DNA of 22,384 bases from a virus. The stretch covers positions 1 to 22,384 of the IMG/VR virus record IMGVR_UViG_3300027686_000037, one strand, 5' to 3'. Made by a program: the position numbers and the translations under genes. Below the pieces are notes generated by a model, which was not told where the DNA came from, made no database searches, and was given only the letters and a program-made list of their open reading frames with translations. Numbering within the stretch: position 1 is the stretch's first letter; each line of letters opens with the position of its first letter. Shown here piece by piece: positions 6,753 to 14,223 of this stretch.

Positions 6753-8114
6753 ATGAACAACGAACGAAAAATCCCGGAGCCGTATGCGCACCAATCTAAG
6801 ACTACTCAATTTATAATAGACAATCCTAAGTGTCTTGTTACGTCTGATCCAGGCACTGGTAAAACACGTGCAGTATTAGATGCGTTAGTTAAGCTAGGCG
6901 GTAAAACTTTAGTACTAGCCCCGCTATCTATACTAGAAGCAGCATGGGCAGAAGACATTGATAAGTTTACCCCTTCTATTAAATATGGCGTAGCGTATGC
7001 AAAGAATCGTGAAAAGGTATTTGCACAAGATAATTTAGATATGGTCATTACAAATTTTGAAGCTGTTAACTTCTTATGTAAAAACAAAGCAACCAAAACG
7101 TATTTAAAAGAATTTGACAATATAGTTATAGACGAATTTACAGCCTTTAAAAATAGAGAATCTAAAAGAAGTAAGAACTGTAAAGCTATTATGGAAAACT
7201 TTAACTGCAGAATTGCTATGTCAGGTACTCCAAATAGCAACGGTATATTAGATCTATGGCATCCTGTGTGTCTTGTAGATGATGGCAAACATTTAGGGTT
7301 ACGTTTTTACGCGTACCGTAATCAAGTTTGTACTCCTAAGTTTAATGGTTTTGCTAACGAGTGGATTGACAAACCTGGCATAGAAGAAACTGTAGCAGAC
7401 AATTTACGAGATATAACAATTAGATATGCACTAGAAGATTGCATTGATTTACCTGACAGAATAAAACGTACAGTCAAAACAAAATTAAGTCCTGCTGTAG
7501 CTAAAATGTATAAACTGCTAGCAGATGAATCTGTACTTTATACAAAGTCTGGCACAGTTAACGCTGTACACGCAGGAGCCAGGGTAAAAAAACTACTCCA
7601 GTTAGTTACGGGTGCAGTATATGATGAAGATGGAACAGTCCAGTTCTTACATCAAGAACGTTATGACATTGTTATGACTCTTGTAGCACAACGTGCACAT
7701 TCATTAGTAGCATTCAACTGGCGACACGAACGTGATGCGTTGGTCAAGATTGCAGAACGAGAAAAGATATCCTACGAAATTATTGATGGTTCAATCCCTG
7801 CACACAAACGTGTAGGTATTGTAGAAAGATTTCAAGCTGGCCAAATACAAGTATTGTTTTGCCATCCGCAATCCGCAGGTCATGGTCTTACTCTTACTAA
7901 AGCTAACACAGTTATATGGTGTTCACCTACGTACAACGCAGAACACTTTCAGCAATTTAACCAACGTATATATAGAGCAGGTCAAACACAAAAGACAGAA
8001 ACTATATTGATTGCGGCAAAAGACACTTGGGAACCCGAAGTCTATAAAAAATTAAATGGTAAGTTAGGAAAGATGGAAAACTTACTGCATGTACTAACGG
8101 AGTTACAAAAATGA
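6753..8114 (+). CDS. SNF2-like superfamily 2 DNA helicase/translocase
   Basis: This 453-aa two-domain SF2 ATPase shows a Q-like PYAHQ (10-14), Walker A SDPGTGKT (31-38), motif Ia LVLAPLSIL, a DEAH-box variant VIDEF (125-129), motif III SGTP (157-160), motif V SAGHGLTLT (374-382) and motif VI QRIYRAGQ (404-411). The RxGQ ending is typical of SNF2/Rad54-type proteins. It is compact compared with cellular members, as phage versions usually are. AAGGAAG precedes the ATG by a few bases. The stop overlaps the next start as ATGA. It probably moves on DNA during replication, repair or recombination together with the neighbouring nuclease. Confidence 0.9.
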   Translation: MNNERKIPEPYAHQSKTTQFIIDNPKCLVTSDPGTGKTRAVLDALVKLGGKTLVLAPLSILEAAWAEDIDKFTPSIKYGVAYAKNREKVFAQDNLDMVITNFEAVNFLCKNKATKTYLKEFDNIVIDEFTAFKNRESKRSKNCKAIMENFNCRIAMSGTPNSNGILDLWHPVCLVDDGKHLGLRFYAYRNQVCTPKFNGFANEWIDKPGIEETVADNLRDITIRYALEDCIDLPDRIKRTVKTKLSPAVAKMYKLLADESVLYTKSGTVNAVHAGARVKKLLQLVTGAVYDEDGTVQFLHQERYDIVMTLVAQRAHSLVAFNWRHERDALVKIAEREKISYEIIDGSIPAHKRVGIVERFQAGQIQVLFCHPQSAGHGLTLTKANTVIWCSPTYNAEHFQQFNQRIYRAGQTQKTETILIAAKDTWEPEVYKKLNGKLGKMENLLHVLTELQK

Positions 8115-8323
8115 AGATTGAATTCTTTGATAAATTAGATGCATTTTTAATGCAAGAAATAGGCGATGAGTGGAACTACACTTACACAGCTGAAAAAGAT
8201 GTATTAGATATACAACTACAAGTTAGGCAAACTCTTATGCCAACTATACCTGAGAACCTAAAAGATGTTTCTGAAGAAACATTAGATACCTTAAACAAAA
8301 TACATAACCCAAAGGAGTTATAA
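8111..8323 (+). CDS. small acidic hypothetical protein
   Basis: This 70-aa protein starts within the helicase stop (ATGA overlap), with GGAG about 8 nt upstream, so translation is coupled. It is acidic and helical by eye, with EIGDEWNYTYTAEKDV near the middle. I recognise no domain. Its tight coupling suggests an accessory partner of the helicase, but that is inferred from position alone. It could also be a DNA-mimic-like small early protein, for which there is no direct support. Confidence 0.6.
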   Translation: MKIEFFDKLDAFLMQEIGDEWNYTYTAEKDVLDIQLQVRQTLMPTIPENLKDVSEETLDTLNKIHNPKEL

Positions 8324-8324
8324 A

Positions 8325-8699
8325 ATGGCAGAGAAAAAAATGACCGACTTACTAGCAGAGATGACCACAATACGTGATCAACTTAAAATTGTACAGGCTG
8401 ACGAGAAAGATCTTAACAGTCAAAAACGAGAGCTAGAATATGAAATCGCAATTAAGATGCAAGAGCAAGGGCTCGAGAAAGTATCTAATGATCTTTGTAC
8501 TGTTTCAGTTAAAGCTGAAATGGTGCCAAGCGTGCAGGACTGGGATGCAGTGCATCAACACATAATTGATACGAATCAATTTGAATTGTTGCAGAAACGT
8601 ATGTCAGCTACTGCGTGGCGTGAGCTTGCAAAAATGGGAATGGAAGTTCCTGGAGTTGTAGGCACTGAACTGACCCGTGTAAACTACAGGTCGAAATAA
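8325..8699 (+). CDS. hypothetical protein with N-terminal coiled coil
   Basis: This 124-aa protein has an AAGGAG site placed well before the ATG. Residues about 5-50 form a highly charged heptad-like helix (DLLAEMTTIRDQLKI, then a KDLNSQKRELEYEIA stretch). The rest is mixed, ending in TELTRVNYRSK. It lies between the SNF2-like helicase group and the probable ssDNA-binding protein, so a DNA-metabolism role is likely from context. I considered Gam-like or Gp157-like proteins, but the match is too vague to name. Confidence 0.65.
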   Translation: MAEKKMTDLLAEMTTIRDQLKIVQADEKDLNSQKRELEYEIAIKMQEQGLEKVSNDLCTVSVKAEMVPSVQDWDAVHQHIIDTNQFELLQKRMSATAWRELAKMGMEVPGVVGTELTRVNYRSK

Positions 8700-8725
8700 T
8701 AACGATGAAAAAAGGAAAATGAAAT

Positions 8726-9418
8726 ATGTCTAAAGATATAAGTATTGTTGCAACTGAGTTACCTGCTCATGTAAAAAAAGGTAGTAATCTAGGAAATGAA
8801 AACATTTCTTCAGAGCACATGATGGTGCCACGAGTTAAACAGCTTCAACAGCTGTCTAATGAAGTGGATGAGAATCATAGTGAATGTATTGAGGGTGCCA
8901 AACCAGGTGACTTCATTAACACGGTAACGCGTGAAAACTATGGTAAAGAAATATACGTTGTTAACGTCCACTTTAAAGAAGACTTTATTGTATGGGTCAA
9001 GCGTGAGAAAGGAGGAGGCCTAGTAGGCACATTCCCGAGTCAAACTGAAGCAGTTACGTATTTAACGGACCAGGGTAAGATAGTGGACGACCATGAAATT
9101 ACGCAAACCCAAACGCACCAACTATTAAAAATGGATGAGAAAACTGGCGAAATAGCTGACATACCATTCTTATTTGATTGTGCATCTTCTAAGCTAAGAG
9201 TATCTAGAGAATGGAATACTCAGATTGCAAGAAAAGGTGGAGACAGATTCTCGTCTCTTTGGAAAATGGGTTCAGTACAAACAGCAAACAGAGCTGGGCA
9301 AAAGTTTTATAACATTGCTTGTTCTGATGTTGGTTGGGTAAAGGACGCTGTATATGACCAAGTAAAAAGTTACTACGATAGAACTTTTCAAGCCAAAGAA
9401 TCAAATTCTGTTGGATAA
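8726..9418 (+). CDS. phage DNA-metabolism protein, possibly ssDNA-binding
   Basis: This 230-aa protein resembles a family I recall from many phage replication regions. It has an N-terminal MMVPRVKQLQQLS segment, an EGAKPGDFINTVTRENYG turn, an aromatic FKEDFIVWVKREKGGG segment, and a later SSKLRVSREWNTQI then a GGDRFSSLWKMGS block. Members are sometimes annotated as putative ssDNA-binding proteins; I cannot verify the fold. AAAGGA lies about 9 nt upstream of the ATG. It is the last gene before a strong dyad (9435-9471) and may end a transcription unit. No acidic gp2.5-like tail is evident. Confidence 0.65.
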   Translation: MSKDISIVATELPAHVKKGSNLGNENISSEHMMVPRVKQLQQLSNEVDENHSECIEGAKPGDFINTVTRENYGKEIYVVNVHFKEDFIVWVKREKGGGLVGTFPSQTEAVTYLTDQGKIVDDHEITQTQTHQLLKMDEKTGEIADIPFLFDCASSKLRVSREWNTQIARKGGDRFSSLWKMGSVQTANRAGQKFYNIACSDVGWVKDAVYDQVKSYYDRTFQAKESNSVG

Positions 9419-9434
9419 CTTGTAATTAAACTTA

Positions 9435-9471
9435 CGTACGGGTGCGACATAATAGTTCGCACCCATGTACG
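9435..9471. promoter_or_regulatory. strong extended dyad (hairpin/operator/terminator) after the 8726-9418 gene
   Basis: GGGTGCGA (9440-9447) and TCGCACCC (9457-9464) form a perfect 8-bp GC-rich stem with a 9-nt loop. Outer arms CGTAC (9435-9439) and GTACG (9467-9471) extend it past a 2-nt bulge. It is much more GC-rich than its surroundings. No T-run follows, so it is not a classic intrinsic terminator. It lies directly upstream of an extended -10 promoter. Confidence 0.5.
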
Positions 9472-9493
9472 CATGGTATACTTTATGCATGCG
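9470..9493 (+). promoter_or_regulatory. extended -10 promoter inside an inverted repeat, apparent leaderless start
   Basis: TGGTATACT (9474-9482) fits an extended -10 (TGn + TATACT). Transcription would start near 9489, which is the A of the following ATG. CGCATG (9470-9475) and CATGCG (9488-9493) form a 6-bp inverted repeat around the -10, a natural place for a regulator. No good -35 is present, which fits an extended -10 promoter. Confidence 0.45.
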
Positions 9494-9902
9494 TGAAAAG
9501 GAGTTCATAAACAAAGTGCACAAGTGTCTTCCAAAAGAAATATACAAATGGAAGATTAACGATCCGTACCATGGAGGAGTTCCCGATACGTTTTATTCAG
9601 GTCCAGAAGGTCACTGTTTTATAGAATACAAATACACTGACAAACTGCCTAGTAAAACTACATCAAAAATTAAACTTAATCTATCTGTACAACAAAGAAT
9701 ATGGCTAACCCAACAGAGTAAGCACAATATCTTTACTTACGCTGTACTTGGATCAGGAGATCTAGTGTACATAACAGAAGATTTTACAATACAAGAATTA
9801 ACAGTAGAACAATTTAACAAAGAAGCAATTTCTTTTAAAGCGTTCATAGAAATATTAACAAAATTTTGTTTAGGAGAAAACAAATGCCAAGAACTCATTT
9901 AA
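9489..9902 (+). CDS. GVPD...ExK nuclease (VRR-NUC/Holliday-resolvase-like)
   Basis: This 137-aa small nuclease of the PD-(D/E)XK superfamily has an N-terminal helix with Glu (REKEFI), GGVPD (29-33, D33) and FIEYK (44-48, E46 and K48), the spacing seen in phage VRR-NUC-type and resolvase-like enzymes. I prefer ATG 9489 because it retains the N-terminal helix. An upstream ATG at 9465 has no ribosome site and would include promoter DNA. An in-frame GTG after AAGGAG is possible but would cut the helix. It likely trims or resolves DNA during replication. Its 3' end overlaps the next gene by 19 nt. Confidence 0.75.
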   Translation: MREKEFINKVHKCLPKEIYKWKINDPYHGGVPDTFYSGPEGHCFIEYKYTDKLPSKTTSKIKLNLSVQQRIWLTQQSKHNIFTYAVLGSGDLVYITEDFTIQELTVEQFNKEAISFKAFIEILTKFCLGENKCQELI

Positions 9903-10075
9903 CGCCAGATAAAAAATCATTTATAAAAATACAATCTGCCACACCTTATCATCACGATTTAATAGATAACTTTCAAGATTGTTTAGATCAAGTTGGAATA
10001 GATTGTTTTAATGATATAGAAATGGCTAAGAAAAAAAAGTGTGATTTATTCATACGTATAGAAAGGAGAGATTAA
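9884..10075 (+). CDS. small hypothetical protein
   Basis: This 63-aa protein starts at MPRTHLTPDK with TAGGAG 7 nt upstream, which decides for 9884 over an earlier in-frame ATG at 9866. It overlaps the nuclease gene by 19 nt, and its stop overlaps the next start as TAATG. It is mixed-charge with a basic end (CDLFIRIERRD). No recognised domain. It may be a small early protein of the nuclease operon. Confidence 0.55.
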   Translation: MPRTHLTPDKKSFIKIQSATPYHHDLIDNFQDCLDQVGIDCFNDIEMAKKKKCDLFIRIERRD

Positions 10076-10260
10076 TGAATGGGCTCATTAATGAAATTAT
10101 AGCTGAAATAAAACGAGACATTGATAAGGATAACCTGATGGCTCTTAGAGACATGTTAACTAGGTTGTTAGAGGATGGAGATAACAAACATATACTTACC
10201 TGCTATCTGTCTGAGTTTCCAGAACTACGAGAAGAATACAAGGAGAAGACTAATGACTGA
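10075..10260 (+). CDS. small acidic helical hypothetical protein
   Basis: This 61-aa protein has GAAAGGAGAG just before the TAATG junction as ribosome site. It is amphipathic and helical (INEIIAEIKRDIDKD, then ALRDMLTRLLEDGD), ending acidic. It overlaps the following DUF3310 gene by 8 nt. No named family. The helix-rich build suggests a protein-protein interaction role, but there is no direct evidence. Confidence 0.55.
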   Translation: MNGLINEIIAEIKRDIDKDNLMALRDMLTRLLEDGDNKHILTCYLSEFPELREEYKEKTND

Positions 10261-10480
10261 TATGGTAAATTCACCACCGCATTACAATAGCGGAGAAATA
10301 GAATGCATCGATGCAATAGAAGCAAGTATGACACCCGAAGCTTTCAAAGGTTACTGTAAAGGTAACTGTTTAAAATACATTTGGAGATTTTCTTACAAGA
10401 ATGGGCTCGAAGATGTTAAAAAAGCACTTTGGTATCTAAATAAACTTGAAGAAGCTATGGAAAAAGAGAAAACTCTTTAG
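10253..10480 (+). CDS. DUF3310 protein (T7 gp1.7 nucleotide-kinase-like)
   Basis: This 75-aa protein starts at MTDMVNSPPHY with AGGAG about 7 nt upstream. VNSPPHYNSGEIECIDAIEA, GNCLKYIWRFSYKNG and DVKKALWYLNKLEE are the three conserved blocks of DUF3310, in order. The family includes phage T7 gp1.7, a nucleotide kinase acting on dGMP/dTMP, so a role in precursor supply is plausible. It is the last rightward gene. Catalytic activity of this short form is not shown by sequence alone. Confidence 0.85.
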   Translation: MTDMVNSPPHYNSGEIECIDAIEASMTPEAFKGYCKGNCLKYIWRFSYKNGLEDVKKALWYLNKLEEAMEKEKTL

Positions 10481-10546
10481 AACAACCTGTGATTAAATGT
10501 ATTAAAAAGTTGTTTAAACTAAAGCTAAGGCCTTACTACAGCAATC

Positions 10547-10582
10547 AAAACGTTACTAGCGAGCTCTGGTGAGGTCGTTTTT
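10547..10582 (+). terminator. possible intrinsic terminator of the rightward operon
   Basis: AAAACG (10547-10552) pairs with CGTTTT (10576-10581). Inner AC/GT and CTC/GAG pairs surround a TGGT loop, and the 3' arm ends in a five-T run (10578-10582). It lies 67 nt beyond the last rightward gene, in the convergence zone. The stem is interrupted, so strength is uncertain. It overlaps the end of a small leftward gene. Confidence 0.35.
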
Positions 10583-10684
10583 CAGGTTATCTTTACTTTT
10601 TTTACTTTTAAAGAATAATTTGTCAGCCTTTCTTTGTAAGCTCTTTTCTACCCATTTAAATACAAATTCTTTTAACACTTCCAT
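10556..10684 (-). CDS. tiny lysine-rich protein, probable last gene of the late operon
   Basis: A 42-aa frame starts at MEVLKEFVFKW and ends at LTRAR. It is amphipathic and helical at the start, then Lys-rich. It overlaps the end of the upstream leftward gene by 13 nt, with AAGAAAAAG as a possible ribosome site. It fills what would otherwise be a non-coding gap at the end of the operon. The residue pattern looks like a real protein, but at this length a chance frame is possible. Confidence 0.4.
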   Translation of the reverse strand: MEVLKEFVFKWVEKSLQRKADKLFFKSKKSKDNLKNDLTRAR

Positions 10685-10968
10685 CTTTTTCTTGCTTGCC
10701 TTAATCTTGAATTAGGATCTTTAGCTGCTTTAGGAAACTTCTTCATTTGTCCAGCTGATCTTGCACAGTAAGATTTTCTTCTTCCTGCTGCTTTACTTCC
10801 TTTTTTAACTTTACCAGTAACTGCGGTCTTTAATTTAGATCCAGGATTTGCACGTCTGTGCGCAGCAACACCTTTGGCCGTCATGCCAGCTCCTGATTTT
10901 GTTTTACGATAATTAGCGCCCTTGCCCGATGTTGTTTTACGAATAGCTTTTTCTTTTTTTCTAGGCAT
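10672..10968 (-). CDS. highly basic small phage protein
   Basis: This 98-aa protein has a very high Lys/Arg content and Gly/Ser linkers: TTSGKGANYRKTKSGAGM, AAHRRANPGSKLKTAV, and an end with RLRQARKRWKC. I recall near-identical small proteins in many marine phages, possibly virion- or DNA-associated, but know no assigned function. Its ATG overlaps the preceding stop as TAATG. It belongs to the run of tiny genes at the end of the leftward late operon. Confidence 0.75.
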   Translation of the reverse strand: MPRKKEKAIRKTTSGKGANYRKTKSGAGMTAKGVAAHRRANPGSKLKTAVTGKVKKGSKAAGRRKSYCARSAGQMKKFPKAAKDPNSRLRQARKRWKC

Positions 10969-11108
10969 TATTTTTTCTTTGCTGTTTTTTTAGCTTTTTT
11001 AAAAGATTTAGCAGTAGGTGCTCCTTTAGATCCTGGCTTACGCATCTTCTCATTAGAACCTGCTTTAATTCTTTTTCTTTTAGCGTGTATATTTGAATAT
11101 AATCCCAT
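10968..11108 (-). CDS. tiny basic protein (46 aa)
   Basis: The frame starts MGLYSNIHAKRKRIKAGS, continues with MRKPGSKGAPTAKSFKKA and ends in a Lys run. It is linked on both sides by TAATG overlaps, and AAGGAGAG lies just upstream. Small proteins with the AKRKRIKAGS and MRKPGSKGAPTA blocks recur in marine phages I recall, function unknown. Conservation of those blocks and the overlaps argue it is a true gene. Confidence 0.7.
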   Translation of the reverse strand: MGLYSNIHAKRKRIKAGSNEKMRKPGSKGAPTAKSFKKAKKTAKKK

Positions 11109-11353
11109 TATGCTCTCCTTGCGGTTTTAGTTCTTTTAAAAGACCTGTTAGATTTTTTAGCTTCCATTTTTATATTTTTACTTTTGTTGTTTAAGGGGTT
11201 GTTGTCTTTGTGCGCAACGTCTTTACCGTCTCCTACACTCGCTTGCCCCGAAGCAATCATTTTTCTTCTAGCTGCATTACGACCTGCTCTTCTTTTCTTC
11301 TGAGCAGAAGTACCCTGATATCTGTCGTACTCTTGTCTATAATTTCTAGCCAT
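11108..11353 (-). CDS. small basic protein with HNH-like remnant
   Basis: This 81-aa Arg/Lys-rich protein has DVAHKDNNPLNNKSKNI in its C-terminal half. It resembles the second half of the HNH-nuclease motif (HxD..PxNN..N), but the usual His-His pair reads Ala-His and no first-half zinc knuckle is seen. It is probably not an active nuclease. The gene starts one base after the cyclase stop region in the leftward operon and ends in TAATG with the next tiny gene. A DNA-binding or virion role is possible from charge. Confidence 0.7.
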   Translation of the reverse strand: MARNYRQEYDRYQGTSAQKKRRAGRNAARRKMIASGQASVGDGKDVAHKDNNPLNNKSKNIKMEAKKSNRSFKRTKTARRA

Positions 11354-13108
11354 TTAAATAGTATACACTTTGAGTGGTTTCTTTTTACCCTTTACATACA
11401 TTTTTTTTACAAACTTTGTGCCTTGTACCTGCGTAGCTGTAGGCTCCCCAATCAATATATCTACTCCAACTTCTTTAGTTGCGGATTCATAACGTGCAGC
11501 ACAATTAACAGCATCTCCAATAGCAGAGTAATCAAACCTAGTACTAGACCCCATATTACCGATCACCGCTGGTCCAGTATTTACACCAACCCCAATAGCA
11601 ATCTCATGCGACAACTCCTTGTTAAGCTCTTTAATAGCTTTCTGCATCTCTACTGCGCAGTCAACTGCTGCTTTTGCATGCTGATCTAGATTAAGGGGGG
11701 CGTTGAATATGGCCATGCAAGCATCACCAATAAACTTATCTACCATACCGCCGTGCGCTTGGACGCATTCAACTTGTACAGTTAGAGCTTTATTCATTAT
11801 TTCAGTTACTTCAGTAGGGGATAGGCTTTCGGATAAAGAAGTAAACCCTCTTACATCAGTAAAAAGAAAAGTACACTCTTTAAGCTCGCCTCCTAGGGTA
11901 AGCAACTCGGGGTTATCTTGCAAACGTTGTACTTGCCTGGGATCTAAGTAATGACCAAACTGTTCTTTTATTTGTTGCCTTAGCTTAAACTGCTCCCTAA
12001 AGCGTAACCAAAACTCTTGTACAGATATAAGCACTAGTGATATAACACTATAACTAACATCTATAAGTATATTGTTTGTTATTAAATAATAACCTCCTCC
12101 CAGAATACTTACAACTAGTGTGCCCGTACATACAGCGCTAGCCGTTACCTTACATGTGCGTATTATAAATATGGCTAATGTAAGTACAGTTAGTAATATA
12201 ACTAATTCATATAATAGTCTATTAGCTGGTATGTAAGGAACATCTGCAACTAATAAGCTTTCTGCAAATGATGCTTGTATCTCATGTGGATACCTAAGAC
12301 CTACTGGAGTAGAAATCTGAGGCTGCACTCCTGCAGCACTAACTCCCACAAACACAAATTTACCATTAACATCCATATCGTCGAGCGTGGTCCGTGGACT
12401 ATTAATCCAAGACACCCATCTACGGCCGACTGAATCTGTACGTATCTCTCCCAGGTTAGGTAGTTTTATGCCAACTATTTCATTGGCCTCTGTATTAATA
12501 ATATAGGTACTAGAATTAGTAATAACCTTTAATACTTCTGTTCCAAAGGTAGGTACCCATTGGTCATCAGCATTCCCCTGTAATAACAAAGGCATTCGTC
12601 TTACTAACTTATCTACATCTACTCTAGCAGTAGCTAAACCTTGGCTAACATTCTTTCTTAGCTCAGGAGTATTTTGTATAACGCCCGATACCCTAAGTCC
12701 ACGAGCCCCGTCCCCTAATATTACTGTACCTTGGGTTGGAGGGTACGCACCATTGGTATTTTCAAACATGCCTAAGACACTCGGGGAAGTGCTTAGCGCA
12801 GTGTTGAAAAGGGCATCCCCTCCAAATCGATCAGGCTGAGGAAAGGTTATAACCCACCCAACTCCTATAGCGCCGTTGTACATTAACTTATCGTGTATAC
12901 CTGCTAAAACAGTTCTAGGAAAAGGCCATCCTCCCATCTCTTCTAAGTCTTTTTCTGTAATATCTAAACGTACAAAGTGCCCACTGGGGTCTGGAGTATG
13001 TACGAGAGAATCAAATATCTTTAATCTAAGTACTTCTAACGCTGTAAAGTTAAACAGCAAAGGTATGGTAAGTGCTAAGACTGCAATAGGACCTAATAGT
13101 TTTTTCAT
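11354..13108 (-). CDS. membrane adenylate cyclase: CHASE2 sensor + 3 TM + class III cyclase
   Basis: This 584-aa predicted inner-membrane enzyme makes cAMP from ATP. An N-terminal membrane segment (about 4-24) precedes a periplasmic CHASE2 domain (about 25-290), then three membrane segments (about 298-366) and a cytoplasmic class III catalytic domain (about 405-584). Metal aspartates are D418 (FTDVRGFT) and D462 (KFIGD). The adenine-selecting Lys is K458, with Ser528 at the partner position. The transition-state residues N535 and R539 lie in AVNCAAR. All expected catalytic residues are present, so it should be active. CAGGGGGGATAATG gives a strong ribosome site overlapping the FecR gene end. 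FecR-CHASE2-cyclase pairs are known in bacteria; here the pair ends a phage curli cassette. Guanylate cyclase is less likely given Lys458. Confidence 0.93.
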   Translation of the reverse strand: MKKLLGPIAVLALTIPLLFNFTALEVLRLKIFDSLVHTPDPSGHFVRLDITEKDLEEMGGWPFPRTVLAGIHDKLMYNGAIGVGWVITFPQPDRFGGDALFNTALSTSPSVLGMFENTNGAYPPTQGTVILGDGARGLRVSGVIQNTPELRKNVSQGLATARVDVDKLVRRMPLLLQGNADDQWVPTFGTEVLKVITNSSTYIINTEANEIVGIKLPNLGEIRTDSVGRRWVSWINSPRTTLDDMDVNGKFVFVGVSAAGVQPQISTPVGLRYPHEIQASFAESLLVADVPYIPANRLLYELVILLTVLTLAIFIIRTCKVTASAVCTGTLVVSILGGGYYLITNNILIDVSYSVISLVLISVQEFWLRFREQFKLRQQIKEQFGHYLDPRQVQRLQDNPELLTLGGELKECTFLFTDVRGFTSLSESLSPTEVTEIMNKALTVQVECVQAHGGMVDKFIGDACMAIFNAPLNLDQHAKAAVDCAVEMQKAIKELNKELSHEIAIGVGVNTGPAVIGNMGSSTRFDYSAIGDAVNCAARYESATKEVGVDILIGEPTATQVQGTKFVKKMYVKGKKKPLKVYTI

Positions 13109-14223
13109 TATCCCCCCTGAGTAATAGTAATAGTTGATTCGCCACCACCATTTACTTTAATTACATTAGACACACCATCTTGAATAAAGATAACCGTATA
13201 AGAGTTACTACTGTTTAGATCCACTTGTACGGACTCATTCACTTGTCTTCGTAAGCTAATAACTTGCCCTGTAATAAGTGTAGTTATTTGAGTATCGGGA
13301 TCTTTGCCTAGTAGAGTACCTGATACCTGTGCACTTATGCCCTGGCTAAGCTTATCATCCTCTTGTACTAAAGCTAAAGCATCTAATACATTAAGCAAGT
13401 CTTCGAGGAAGTTAACATCTAAGTAGTTTATATCTAGTTCTGTAAATTCTAGCTGGTCATCTTTTAAATAATCTTCCGCAAGGTAGTCTATATCCAAATC
13501 ATTAAAGTCTAGTATGTTAGCGGTTTTAACCACTGCTTGTTCTTCTATAACAACTTCTTGTTTGGCAGGAGTAACAATCAACATGTTATCAATCATGTCT
13601 AGTGTAAGGTCTAATATGACAGGCTTGCTTGGGCTAGATTCATAAACAGACACAGTTGTGGCTTCATAAGGTTTGTTAAGTAATACACTACCCATAGCTG
13701 TAACAACTTCTATCTCACCACTAGATAAACCGTTGGGGCCAGGCAAAAGTATTATTAATGATCTGCCTAGCTCATCAACTGTAGTAGTAAAATCTGTACC
13801 CCTAATAGAAATATCAGCCGTAGGAGTAGACAATTTAATATTGTTTTTGTTTATTTTATTTAGGTTACCACTTATAAACCTAGCGGTACCAAGACCAAAA
13901 GTAATTGCCATCTTAGCTTTACTAGGGTCGGGGTCGTAAATGTATTCGGTAATAGTAAGTTTAGAGTGTTCTGTAAGTTTAACTCTAGAGTCATCAAGAA
14001 ACGTAATTGCCATTCTACCATCTGTAGTAATAGCTTCATCGTTGCTTTGTATAGCAAAGTCTAATGTAGCATCTAGGGGTTTGTTTCTTACAATTTGTGC
14101 CGAACCATTTAGTTCAGATATACCGCCAATATCAGCAGCCGACTGCTGTTCCTTGGTCGTTTTGGATAACACAAACTGTGGAAGAAGCATTACCGCCAAT
14201 AGACAGAATCTTAAGCCAGTCAT
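13108..14223 (-). CDS. secreted FecR-domain protein with acidic Leu/Asp repeat
   Basis: This 371-aa protein has an N-terminal signal peptide (LRFCLLAVMLLPQFVLS, 4-20). A FecR domain follows at about 40-160, with MAITFLDDSRVKLTEHS and the family hallmark LSTPTADISIRGTDF (131-145). Residues 238-283 form an acidic repeat of LD..DYL and LDINYLDVNFL type; the rest is beta-rich. It is predicted periplasmic. In bacteria such FecR proteins are often next to CHASE2 cyclases and may present a signal to them. Its start lies inside the curlin-like gene, a 92-nt overlap in another frame. No good ribosome site is seen, so coupled re-initiation is possible. A later Met at 14190 would shorten the signal peptide. 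Confidence 0.87.
   Translation of the reverse strand: MTGLRFCLLAVMLLPQFVLSKTTKEQQSAADIGGISELNGSAQIVRNKPLDATLDFAIQSNDEAITTDGRMAITFLDDSRVKLTEHSKLTITEYIYDPDPSKAKMAITFGLGTARFISGNLNKINKNNIKLSTPTADISIRGTDFTTTVDELGRSLIILLPGPNGLSSGEIEVVTAMGSVLLNKPYEATTVSVYESSPSKPVILDLTLDMIDNMLIVTPAKQEVVIEEQAVVKTANILDFNDLDIDYLAEDYLKDDQLEFTELDINYLDVNFLEDLLNVLDALALVQEDDKLSQGISAQVSGTLLGKDPDTQITTLITGQVISLRRQVNESVQVDLNSSNSYTVIFIQDGVSNVIKVNGGGESTITITQGG

Noticed and set aside
10481-10671. tRNA or small RNA in the convergence zone
   Set aside because: No cloverleaf or T-loop could be drawn; most of the stretch is read by a 42-aa leftward frame and the remainder holds only weak stems and a TAAGGCCTTA palindrome.
11210-11951. 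Plus-strand frames opposite the cyclase end and the HNH-like gene
   Set aside because: Low-complexity Ser/Phe/Cys composition, no ribosome site, fully antisense to genes with intact motifs.
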